Below, piece by piece: positions 15,435-24,389 of a stretch of 33,587 nucleotides of DNA. The translations under genes and the position numbers were made by a program. Each line of letters starts with the position of its first letter. Positions within the stretch are counted from its first letter, which is position 1. The notes below the pieces were generated by a model. The model saw only the letters and a program-made list of their open reading frames with translations. It did not search any database and was not told where the DNA came from. This DNA is from Succinivibrionaceae bacterium (lineage in GTDB: Bacteria; Pseudomonadota; Gammaproteobacteria; Enterobacterales; Succinivibrionaceae), in assembly GCA_016284235.1 (NCBI GenBank), contig JAEEOK010000126.1, positions 1-33,587 on the forward strand, written 5' to 3'.

Positions 15435-16844
15435 ATGAACCCCAATCAGCCCTTCATATCTCTCTCACCGCTGTCCCGGGACATGTCATCAAAGGCAGGC
15501 TCTCTTAAATTCGAAAATATACCGACAGAAGACGAATGGCGCATCCAGACTGAAGATCTGAAAAAATACTGGGTTCACCCGGATGCCCTTGGAAAGCAGC
15601 CTGGTTTTTTCCCTACATGGCGGCTTAATGACGGCACTCTGCGAACCCCTGACAACACCTCCTTTGACGGTGGTGATAGAATCCCGGGATGGGTGCGTGA
15701 CGGCATTAAATATGATTATACGAGAATGCTCTCCCGCCAGACATTTGCATATGGTGCGCTCTTTAATCTTACAGGAGACAGAAAGCTCCTTGAATATCAT
15801 AAACAGGGAGTGAAGTTTCTGCTGGAGCACGCCGCTGATCCAGAAGGCGGATTCTATACAAAATTTAAAAACCGGAGCCCCGTAACAACGGACCGGCTCC
15901 ACCGCACTTCCCAGGATCAGGCCTACGCACTGCTTGGTCTTGCCATGAATGCATATCTTACCGGCAATCCTGAAATTATTGACATACTCATAAAATCACA
16001 GAAATTCATATACGGCAGCTACTATGATCCGCACGAGAATATAATCAGATGGACATTTGAGGACGGTGACGGCGAAAAGGCGGATCAGCAGGATCTTGTA
16101 GCTCATCTGGACCAGCTGAATTCCTATATGATGCTGGCATGGAGACAGATCCCGGAAAATATGCGCGGTTACTGGACTGATACAATCAGACAAACCATAG
16201 ACTGCATCAACAGCAGATTCTACAATTCAGAACAAAATACATTTATCGGCTGTATAAACCCTTCTGCAGGTACAGATGATAAAAACGACTACGGTCACAG
16301 GATAAAAAGCTTCTGGCTTGAGTATATGGCAGCTCATGCCCTCAATGACAGAAAACTTGCAGACTTTGCAAGAGTTGGAATGCAGGAAACTCTGTGTCAG
16401 GCATTAAAACCGGACGGAAGAGGATGGTATCAGTCAGAAAAAGACGGAGACAGGGACGCTCACTGGTGGGTATATGCGGAGCTTGATCAGTCTGCTCTCA
16501 CCCTCGCACTTACAGGTCATTTTTTTGTGCCCGAAACCATTAGAGTACTTATGAACGAGCACACGGATCATGAATATGGAGAATGGAAATTCGGATTAAA
16601 GACTCATATGTGGAGAAACGGTTTCCATTCAACCGAGCATGCTCTGATTGGAACAATCCTGTCTGATACCTTAAGGGAGAAAAGCAAATCAGACACAGTG
16701 CTATATTTTGCACCGGAAAACCCTTCAGACATGATCTACACACCGTATATATACGGCGGAGACGTTACTGCAGTAAAAATGAAGGATGAAACGGCTGAGG
16801 TTCATTTTACTGATATAGGTCTGCCGAAAATTCTCTCGAATTAA
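15435..16844 (+). CDS. AGE-family sugar 2-epimerase/isomerase
   Basis: 469 residues with no signal peptide, so cytoplasmic. An (alpha/alpha)6 barrel of the N-acylglucosamine 2-epimerase / cellobiose epimerase / aldose-ketose isomerase superfamily is indicated by motifs in the usual order: MLSRQTFAYG (Arg ~101), SQDQAYALLG, AHLDQLNSYM (H ~224), YGHRIKSFWLEY (H ~288), HWWVYAELDQSAL (Trp pair) and NGFHSTEH (H ~398). These are the substrate-binding Arg/Trp and the three histidines used in proton transfer, so the enzyme looks active on a mono- or disaccharide; the substrate cannot be told. A ~50-residue beta-rich tail extends beyond the barrel. I chose ATG 15435 because GAGG (15423-15426) lies eight bases upstream; an in-frame TTG at 15402 would add 11 residues but has no Shine-Dalgarno. 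Confidence 0.85.
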   Translation: MNPNQPFISLSPLSRDMSSKAGSLKFENIPTEDEWRIQTEDLKKYWVHPDALGKQPGFFPTWRLNDGTLRTPDNTSFDGGDRIPGWVRDGIKYDYTRMLSRQTFAYGALFNLTGDRKLLEYHKQGVKFLLEHAADPEGGFYTKFKNRSPVTTDRLHRTSQDQAYALLGLAMNAYLTGNPEIIDILIKSQKFIYGSYYDPHENIIRWTFEDGDGEKADQQDLVAHLDQLNSYMMLAWRQIPENMRGYWTDTIRQTIDCINSRFYNSEQNTFIGCINPSAGTDDKNDYGHRIKSFWLEYMAAHALNDRKLADFARVGMQETLCQALKPDGRGWYQSEKDGDRDAHWWVYAELDQSALTLALTGHFFVPETIRVLMNEHTDHEYGEWKFGLKTHMWRNGFHSTEHALIGTILSDTLREKSKSDTVLYFAPENPSDMIYTPYIYGGDVTAVKMKDETAEVHFTDIGLPKILSN

Positions 16845-17068
16845 TCGTGCACAATACTCTGCAGGAAAGCCCTGCCCTTTAAGAAATAAAAGCCATGCTG
16901 AAACAGCTCATTCACTGATTCAGCAGAAAAGTAAAAGAGAATAAAGACAAAAATACAGATTAAGCACTAAATATGCCTCTCATGTGATGTGTATCCGAAA
17001 CATAGGAATCAACATGGTGATAATAAAACTGGAATGCTCATGCTGCAGTTAAGAGGAGTTCAGCTTCT

Positions 17069-20000
17069 ATGCAAATGGAAAATCAAATTCAGATCGATGC
17101 AAAAATTGGATCATGTATAGGAATTCTTTTAGAGACGAATCAGATATTCGGCAAAATCATATATCTGTCTGCCGTTGAAATAGGAATTGAATCACAGGTT
17201 GAAGGCACGGTTTTTATTAAATATGAGGACATTCTCAGCTACAGAATTCTTATAGATGAAAATACCGTCAAACAAATAGACTCAACAGAAAATTTATCTC
17301 AGAATACTGATTATAAAGAAGAAAATTTATTTAATATCACAGATCATAAAGCTGTTTCAGAAAGAACAAACGATACAGCTCTGCAGAAACTAAGCTACAA
17401 AATTCCGGACAGCAATACATCAGAACAAATTGAAAAAATAACAGAAACTTTCAGTTATTTTAATTCAATTAAAATTCCTGCCATAACTGATTACAAAAAA
17501 TATGCAAGAAAGGATAAAAGCAGAAAAAGTAAGTTGATTATTCGCATTATAAAAGAGATCGAAAAAAGGCTCACTTCTGGTTACAAAGCTATAATTAAAA
17601 ATACAATTATTTCAACTTCTATTTCAAATTTATTAAACGGACAGTCCGTTGAGCATGAGAAGAAGGATATTTATAACTTTTTAGGAAGTTTATATTTTAA
17701 ATGTGACTACTATAAATTAGCTCTCGATTATTTCGAACTTGGTGATGACAATGTATCCGGATTCATGCTGGCAGAATCCTGCAGGCTGTACAACAGGCAA
17801 ATTAAATTTGCAGTAAGACATTTGTTTGATAAAAAAACGAAGGAACCTTATATAATCAAATTTCTCGTTAATACGTTTATCGAACAGGATGATTATACAT
17901 TAGTACTGTATTTAGGACAGAATCTTAGAAAAAAATTAAACCTTCTTCCCGTATATCACACTATATTGAGTGTAATATTAAGATATCACGGGGTTAATAT
18001 AAATAATAAATTTCTCTTAAAAGCTTCACTTGAAAACACCAGGCAGCTGTATTCATTATTCTGCAGCCGTCCATTCGGAACCCGAAAGGTATTCATCTAT
18101 TCTCTATGTAATGCACTGGTGCTTAATAAGGATTGTTACCAAAATCCTTCAGTTCCAGTAAACCCTGTATCTGCAAGAAAAACTGAGATCAGCATTACAG
18201 AAAACGAAAATTATCCAGTACAGGATCAGGAAAATACAGGCGCAGATGCAGCAGACAATATATCCTCAGCTCAGACTGACAGCCGGGATATTACAGATGA
18301 TTCATCTGTTCCAAATCATCGTGCCAATACGGTAACAGAGCGGTTTAACGGAATTCCGGATTATAATGCTCGTGGAAATTCTGCTGTGCTCAGAAAAAAT
18401 TACAGACAGGCGGTAGACTACTTTAAACTTGCAATTGACAACAATCAGAAAATAACATCAAGTGTTCCGCAGTTGGTTTCCATTCTGACCAAGCTTGAAA
18501 TGTACAGCGATGCATATGACATTTTAAAACAAAATGAACATGCTCTGAATTCAAATGTATATTATAATCTGCAGATTTCAATTTTCAAAAAAAACAAAGA
18601 TCCATCACTGGAAAATGACTGCATAAATGCATTTGAAAATTTAATCTCCTTAGCCAGAACCGAAGGTAATCAGATTAAAATATTTCAGCTGACCATAGAT
18701 CTCTCTCAATACCTTCTTAAAATTAATAACTGTATTGAGAGTTTTAAAAGACTATTTGAAATACGGGATGAATTTTTAAAATTTCTTGATAGTGAAGATA
18801 AAATTTCCGGGAATGAACTTCTCATAAATTCCTATTACTCGGCTATAATCTCTGATTGTGAAAAGTTAGGTGACTATTCAAGAGCTGAAGAATATGCCAA
18901 CGAATTGCTGCACTTATGTCCTCAATCAAAAGTAAAAATAGCCGCCAGATATCAAAATAAGCCGATTAACATAAATATAAACCTGGCCAAAGAAGACTAT
19001 CTGGTGATGGCTACCAATGCGGAAAAAAATAAAAATATTGACGCAGCTATAGATTACTACAAACTGGCAATTCAAAACAGACAGAAACTCTCCACAACTG
19101 TACCGAACATCGTGAACATACTGTCAAGAATCGACAAGGCCGATGAGGCTCTGAATATTCTGGAAAGTCACATACAGGATTTGGATAACTTCGTTTTTTG
19201 CAATCTAAAAATATCCCTTTATAAAAAATTAAAAGAAAAAGGAAACAAATCAGACTGCCTGAAAGCATATGATTATTTAATCGCTCATGCCACGGATCTG
19301 TATAAGTCACTATCAATCAAAGTAGACTGCGGAATATATCTTTCTCTGTTAGGTGATTATGCCAGATCTGCCGAATTACTTACTGAATGTCTTATGATAT
19401 TAAAATCAGCAGAAATCAGTGAGAACCAAATTAAGAATATAGAAACTCCTCTGTATCCAGCATTAATTAAAAATTATCAAAAACTCAATGATCTTGACAG
19501 CGCACACAAATTTGCCAAAGAATATCTTGCAAAAAATCCTTCCAGCAAATTTGCTCTTTCTGTTTTAAATAATAACTCAGATTATGTTGAAAACAACAAG
19601 CCTAAACCGAATCCGGCTGATACAGGTATTAATAATTCAGCTATATTGCAGGGACAGGAGATATTGTCAAACTCAGATTTTTTAGGCTTAGTTTCAATTT
19701 TCTCATATGTGAACGATCAGATAGATGCTGCACATCTTTCGGAGCTTTCATTAAATCCTATTAAAAAGGATAAATTTCCAGGTGACATGACTCAAGCGAG
19801 AGATGTAATTTTGAAGGCCGAACAATGGGTACAGATTCTAAAAAAGAATCCAAGAAAGAAACTCTATATAATGCTCGCCATCACCAAGCTGTACAGACAG
19901 CTTCTTGAAAAAAATTTTGATATGTTTGAAGATGACGTGATAAATGAAGATAAATATTATTCATATATAGTAAAAGGAGCAATGGAGCTGGCCGGATCAA

Positions 20001-22444
20001 AGTTTCAGCAAAAGGCAAACAGTCTCGAATCAGCAAGATATCTCTATCTTCAGCCAGTTTTTCTCCACTCGCATAACGAAAATTTCCTAGATAAAAAAGT
20101 ACCGGAAAACGACTGTATGACATCAGTTTACCGATACATTGCCACTTTTTTTATAAGGGATGATATACATAAACTTTTAAAAAAAATAAATTTCCCTACA
20201 AAAATCAGTTCAGCAACTGACATGAAGTTTTTAAAAGAGGATTTTTCTGACTTTCTGCGCAGTCATCTGACTAAGGGGCTCAATACGGATATATCTACAT
20301 TCATGGCAGATATGTTCCTTCTTCTTCACGAGATCCCTCTTTTGGAAGATGCTTTTTTATCAGCCGTGTATTTTAAATATATCCGTGATGACATTGTCAG
20401 AGTAATTACTTCAATACTTGGCAGATCTGTTCCTGTAAGCTTTACGGCCGAGGAATTCAGAACCATGTGGAGCAATGCTCAGAATATATATTTCAGACGT
20501 CTGTATATATTCATTCAGCAAATTAATACCACAATCAATCAAATTTTTTCCCTGTCAGATTTCACCTCAAATTTAAAAAATTTAAAATTATTTAATATTA
20601 ATATTTTTCTAACTAGGACTGACAGACAGTATATTTCATTTCTTTACGCTATATTAGATAAAATTTATCAGTTTAACGAAATTTCTGAATTTGACTACAG
20701 GACAGACGTACTCAGAGAAGCAGAAGAACAGGCAAGTTCTCTAAACAAAACCATCGAAAGCAATCCGACTTTTTTTTCGTATGAATTTTTACGAAAGGAA
20801 CTTATTCATCTTATATCACTTATAGGAAATGAGTCAGATCATCTGTACTCAAACTCTGCCCCGAATTTAACTATCGAACTTCTCGGGGAATGTTCGGTGG
20901 ATTCTTACAGGAAAATAATCTCCATACCTGTAGTCTTAAAAAATGAAGATAACGTTCAGACAGCCATCATAACCTCTTTTGCAGTATATGCGAATAACTG
21001 CGAAGAGTGCAAAGATGTTAGGGATTCAAGAATTTTTCACATCGGCAGAAATGATGTTCAGAAACTTATTAAGCTGAGGGTGCCTGCCTACATACTCAGC
21101 GAAGATGTTCTCGATATCGAAATATCACTGCGCTACCAGTATAAATTAAATAGAAACAAAACAAATGAAAAATCACAAAAATTCAAACTGTCAGTTCAAA
21201 TTAACAAAACTATCCCGTTTGAAACAATAGATAATAAATTTAATATCCTCAAAGACGGAGGAGTCGTAGATAACAAGAAAATGTTTTACGGCAGGGACCT
21301 GTTTATAAACAGTCTAATTGATCAGATAGAAAAATCAATCGGCTGCAGGAACGGACACTGCACAGCCCTATACGGTCAGACACGAACAGGAAAATCTTCT
21401 GTACTGCTTCATCTAAGACGTAGACTGAGACTTTCAAGATTTGGCTCCTCCTGTATCATCATCAATCTTGACAGCATGGGAATGCAGGATCTTCATGACA
21501 CCTATATAGTCGGCTTTCTTTATACCATTCTTGACGCATTAAGCTCAGAACTGAGTGAAAACCATAAAGATTTAGTCGAAATATTAAAAGATCATAATAT
21601 ACAAATAGATCCTGATGAATTAATGAAAGATGAGGATAACGCTCAGCTTGTTTTTAACTCAATCTTCAGAAAATTTACATCAATTATTTCAAACCTTGCA
21701 AAGCCGTACATCATTATTATCACAATAGATGAATTTACTTACATATATGACTGGATCAGACAGGGTAAAATGTCAGATCGAATAATGAAATTCTGGAAGG
21801 CATTCATCCAGAACAATCCTATATTTGCAGTCATTATAGGTCAGGACCATATGATGAAATTTGTTGAGGATGAGCGTTTTTCAAATGACTTCGGAGCGAC
21901 AGATCTTAAAAAAGTCAGTTATTTATCAAAAGCTGATGCATTCAAACTTATGGATGAACCGATTATGCTCAATAAAAACGGAGTTCTTGAATCAAGATAC
22001 AAAAAAGGCGCTCTTGACAGACTTTACGAACTGACTTCCGGAAGTGCATATCTGATAGCAATGCTGTGTGCGGGAATGGTCGACTACCTTAATGAAATAC
22101 GCTCTGTATACATCACTAAGGCCCACGTTGATGAATATCTCAAATTAAACATGCATAATTTCGAAGAAGCTAAATTTTTCGATCCGCAATATCACGATAA
22201 AAGTGACATAATCAATGAAGTTCAAATCATTAAAATGAACAAAGAAATACTCAAACGTATTGCGCAAATGTCAAACAATAAGGAATGGACAGATTTAAGC
22301 AAGGTCGCACAGAACGAAGAAGAGCGAAAAATACTGTACAACCTCGAAAACAGAGATGTGGTAATCATTGATGAGAGCAGAAGATGCAAAATCAAAGTTG
22401 CACTGTACAAGGAATGGCTTATTGAAAGATACGGAAGGAGCTAA
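17069..22444 (+). CDS. Giant TPR-STAND NTPase, first gene of a two-gene putative conflict system
   Basis: 1791 residues, no signal peptide. In order: a small SH3/Lsm-like beta-barrel (~8-64, GSCIGILLE... to YEDILSYRI); a charged region; helical/TPR-like repeats (~195-355); an acidic linker (~358-430); two TPR-type units of ~195 residues that resemble each other (431-628, 643-834); a long helical region (~870-1290); a beta-sandwich-like segment (~1295-1410); and a C-terminal STAND/AAA NTPase beginning FYGRDLFINSL with Walker A GQTRTGKS (1436-1443), Walker B ITIDEF (D1554, E1555) and a winged-helix-like tail. TPR-STAND proteins commonly sense invaders or stress by oligomerising; that role here is inferred. 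GAGGAG at 17053-17058 supports the start. Low GC compared with the A2M operon suggests transfer. The next gene follows after 2 nt. No named family recognised. Confidence 0.85.
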   Translation: MQMENQIQIDAKIGSCIGILLETNQIFGKIIYLSAVEIGIESQVEGTVFIKYEDILSYRILIDENTVKQIDSTENLSQNTDYKEENLFNITDHKAVSERTNDTALQKLSYKIPDSNTSEQIEKITETFSYFNSIKIPAITDYKKYARKDKSRKSKLIIRIIKEIEKRLTSGYKAIIKNTIISTSISNLLNGQSVEHEKKDIYNFLGSLYFKCDYYKLALDYFELGDDNVSGFMLAESCRLYNRQIKFAVRHLFDKKTKEPYIIKFLVNTFIEQDDYTLVLYLGQNLRKKLNLLPVYHTILSVILRYHGVNINNKFLLKASLENTRQLYSLFCSRPFGTRKVFIYSLCNALVLNKDCYQNPSVPVNPVSARKTEISITENENYPVQDQENTGADAADNISSAQTDSRDITDDSSVPNHRANTVTERFNGIPDYNARGNSAVLRKNYRQAVDYFKLAIDNNQKITSSVPQLVSILTKLEMYSDAYDILKQNEHALNSNVYYNLQISIFKKNKDPSLENDCINAFENLISLARTEGNQIKIFQLTIDLSQYLLKINNCIESFKRLFEIRDEFLKFLDSEDKISGNELLINSYYSAIISDCEKLGDYSRAEEYANELLHLCPQSKVKIAARYQNKPINININLAKEDYLVMATNAEKNKNIDAAIDYYKLAIQNRQKLSTTVPNIVNILSRIDKADEALNILESHIQDLDNFVFCNLKISLYKKLKEKGNKSDCLKAYDYLIAHATDLYKSLSIKVDCGIYLSLLGDYARSAELLTECLMILKSAEISENQIKNIETPLYPALIKNYQKLNDLDSAHKFAKEYLAKNPSSKFALSVLNNNSDYVENNKPKPNPADTGINNSAILQGQEILSNSDFLGLVSIFSYVNDQIDAAHLSELSLNPIKKDKFPGDMTQARDVILKAEQWVQILKKNPRKKLYIMLAITKLYRQLLEKNFDMFEDDVINEDKYYSYIVKGAMELAGSKFQQKANSLESARYLYLQPVFLHSHNENFLDKKVPENDCMTSVYRYIATFFIRDDIHKLLKKINFPTKISSATDMKFLKEDFSDFLRSHLTKGLNTDISTFMADMFLLLHEIPLLEDAFLSAVYFKYIRDDIVRVITSILGRSVPVSFTAEEFRTMWSNAQNIYFRRLYIFIQQINTTINQIFSLSDFTSNLKNLKLFNINIFLTRTDRQYISFLYAILDKIYQFNEISEFDYRTDVLREAEEQASSLNKTIESNPTFFSYEFLRKELIHLISLIGNESDHLYSNSAPNLTIELLGECSVDSYRKIISIPVVLKNEDNVQTAIITSFAVYANNCEECKDVRDSRIFHIGRNDVQKLIKLRVPAYILSEDVLDIEISLRYQYKLNRNKTNEKSQKFKLSVQINKTIPFETIDNKFNILKDGGVVDNKKMFYGRDLFINSLIDQIEKSIGCRNGHCTALYGQTRTGKSSVLLHLRRRLRLSRFGSSCIIINLDSMGMQDLHDTYIVGFLYTILDALSSELSENHKDLVEILKDHNIQIDPDELMKDEDNAQLVFNSIFRKFTSIISNLAKPYIIIITIDEFTYIYDWIRQGKMSDRIMKFWKAFIQNNPIFAVIIGQDHMMKFVEDERFSNDFGATDLKKVSYLSKADAFKLMDEPIMLNKNGVLESRYKKGALDRLYELTSGSAYLIAMLCAGMVDYLNEIRSVYITKAHVDEYLKLNMHNFEEAKFFDPQYHDKSDIINEVQIIKMNKEILKRIAQMSNNKEWTDLSKVAQNEEERKILYNLENRDVVIIDESRRCKIKVALYKEWLIERYGRS
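18359..18952 (+). repeat. Unit A of an internal ~195-residue duplication
   Basis: Encodes residues ~431-628. Compared with unit B (18995-19570), anchors recur in the same order: (R/N)Y..AVDYFKLAI / AAIDYYKLAI, the segments QKITSSVPQLVSIL / QKLSTTVPNIVNIL, DAYDIL / EALNIL, LQISIFKK / LKISLYKK, and KLGDYSRAEEYANELL / KLNDLDSAHKFAKEYL. The copies are diverged at DNA level. Confidence 0.75.
18995..19570 (+). repeat. Unit B of the internal ~195-residue duplication
   Basis: Encodes residues ~643-834; see unit A for the aligned anchors. Each unit holds several TPR-like helix pairs, so the duplication copied a whole multi-helix module rather than one TPR. Confidence 0.75.
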
Positions 22445-22446
22445 AA

Positions 22447-24315
22447 ATGGATAACATATTTCAGGTAGGAGGTCAGGTTTCCGGATCATCTTTTATAGGA
22501 AGGAAGAGTCTGCTGGAAAAATTCAGACGCATTTATCTGGATAGCAGTTCGAGAGTCTGCAAATCAGTTGTAGGACTTACAAGAATCGGTAAATCATCCT
22601 TTGCCAGCGAACTCTTCAGCAAAGTGCAGCAGAATATAATACTCATCAGAGAGGATCTGAAAGAAATACCGTCATATGCAGAATTATGGCAGGATATCTC
22701 CTACACCCTGGAAGATGCGTTAAAAGAAAGAAATTTAAATACACCTGACTTAGGTGAATGCATATCAATACTTAATTCCTTTAATAATGTACCCTGGATT
22801 AAATTCATACGGTACGTAAAAAAATTATTTTCGAAAATAAAGGAAGCTGGATTTAAAGTCATAATAGTTATTGATGAATTTGATTATGCCCAGGAATTAT
22901 TCAAAAACGAAACCAAATACTACGAATTGTTCAGAACACTTTTTTCAGCTCCGGAATACAGCATATCCGCCCTGCTGATCTCAAGAAGAAGTCTGCATGT
23001 CATAGAAGGCGCCACATATCAAAGTTCCACCTTTCACGGAGTATTTGATCCTATACAGTTTCCCGGATTTGAAAATGATGATCTTGAAGAGTACTATTCC
23101 GTATTTGACAGCTACGGAATCAAACTTGCTGATGAAGATAAAAGCATAATTGAGTTTTATGCCGGAAGACTGCCATTCCTGCTGTCAATTTTAGGACACT
23201 ATATTGTTGAAGAATATGCATTCAAAAATACTTGTGTCAACATCCACGAATTGTTTTTGACAAAGTGCAAAGCTATTAATGATTATTATCGCGACTGCAT
23301 TAAACATCTTGAAAGAGATAACGACTTAAACAGAATAATACCGTTTGTTACAGGACCTAATTTCGGTGTGACTAAAAGTGATAAGGATGAACTTATATCC
23401 TCCGGTTATCTGATTGTCAGAAACAACACATTTATCCCGATATCAGAGTACTTTCAAAGTTTTTTAACAGTAGCCCGGATCAGTTTCCCATTAGGAGTAA
23501 TGATTACTTCTGTCGAAAAGCTGTTAAAGGAAATTGTAAAAACAGAAAATCTGAGTGCAGATGATCTAAGACTCAATGATCAAATGACCGCACCTAAATT
23601 TCTGTCTGACATAGTAAACATAGACCAGGAAAGTATTAACAGATATACCATCTTCATATCCTCAGTCAAAAAAAATTTTGGCAAAGAGAGCACTTTTCTT
23701 GATGTTTTGTCATTAAAGCATGTGGTAAGAATTATTAAACTTTTCTGGAATGTCAATTTCTCCAGGTATTTTAACAATGATCCTGCAGATACCTGGAACA
23801 TTAAATTTGATCTGTGCGCAAAAGCCAGAAATCCCGTTCAGCATGCGCATGAAGATTATTATTCCGAAGCGGAAAAATGTGAAATAGACAATTACTGCAA
23901 GCAGATTATTGGTTGTCTTTCCAAAAAGCATGTAAAAAATACTGATTCAAACCAGAGCTGCATAAAACACATCAAATCAGATAAAGAAACAACAAGCAGC
24001 GTACCCATCGTTAAAACAGGAGCATACTTTAACAATAATCAGAGAAAACCTAGTGAAATCAATAAAACACCTGAAAATGAAATAACTGTTGAAGTTACAG
24101 GAATCAATACAAATTCAAATGGATTGCGGGGCAGACCGGTCAAACCGGATCATAATTTATACAGAGTTTCATTTGTTAAATCATCACTGCCGGATAATTA
24201 TAAAGAGCTGGTGGGAAAGCGCTGTTCCTGTGAGATAGTAAATGCTGATTCAACCAAAAAACTTTATGTCGTTAGGTATATTGAAGTACAAACAGATGAC
24301 AAAAAAAATATGTAA
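22447..24315 (+). CDS. STAND/AAA NTPase with HEPN-like domain, second gene of the putative conflict system
   Basis: 622 residues, no signal or membrane segment. An N-terminal NTPase (~14-280) begins FIGRKSLLEKF and shows Walker A GLTRIGKS (43-50), Walker B VIVIDEF (D143, E144) and LLISRRSLHVIEG as the arginine-containing sensor region. A winged-helix-like stretch (~285-345) follows. Residues ~350-495 are all-helical with ARNPVQHAH, where R461-x4-H466 matches the HEPN RNase motif. After a polar linker, residues ~545-615 form a small beta-barrel (EITVEVTGI... VGKRCSCEIV...). HEPN domains with this motif often cleave RNA in toxin-antitoxin, CRISPR and abortive-infection systems, so this is the likely effector; some HEPNs are inactive. 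The ATG lies 2 nt after the upstream stop, with GGAAGGAG in the 3' end of that gene, so the two are co-translated. Same low GC as its partner. Confidence 0.82.
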   Translation: MDNIFQVGGQVSGSSFIGRKSLLEKFRRIYLDSSSRVCKSVVGLTRIGKSSFASELFSKVQQNIILIREDLKEIPSYAELWQDISYTLEDALKERNLNTPDLGECISILNSFNNVPWIKFIRYVKKLFSKIKEAGFKVIIVIDEFDYAQELFKNETKYYELFRTLFSAPEYSISALLISRRSLHVIEGATYQSSTFHGVFDPIQFPGFENDDLEEYYSVFDSYGIKLADEDKSIIEFYAGRLPFLLSILGHYIVEEYAFKNTCVNIHELFLTKCKAINDYYRDCIKHLERDNDLNRIIPFVTGPNFGVTKSDKDELISSGYLIVRNNTFIPISEYFQSFLTVARISFPLGVMITSVEKLLKEIVKTENLSADDLRLNDQMTAPKFLSDIVNIDQESINRYTIFISSVKKNFGKESTFLDVLSLKHVVRIIKLFWNVNFSRYFNNDPADTWNIKFDLCAKARNPVQHAHEDYYSEAEKCEIDNYCKQIIGCLSKKHVKNTDSNQSCIKHIKSDKETTSSVPIVKTGAYFNNNQRKPSEINKTPENEITVEVTGINTNSNGLRGRPVKPDHNLYRVSFVKSSLPDNYKELVGKRCSCEIVNADSTKKLYVVRYIEVQTDDKKNM

Positions 24316-24389
24316 TTAAAACTAGGGACAAAACAATCATGAAAAAAATATTTTTTATCAGAAGATAAATAATTTGAGTTTATTCTTAA

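Noticed and set aside
16845-17068. Short inverted repeats (GCAGG/CCTGC and GCTGAA/TTCAGC) as a terminator after the AGE gene
   Set aside because: Stems are only 5-6 bp and no T run follows either.
24339-24368. Nine-codon frame MKKIFFIRR with an AGGG box, a possible leader peptide
   Set aside because: Too short to separate from chance in AT-rich DNA; no attenuator-like hairpins were seen after it.
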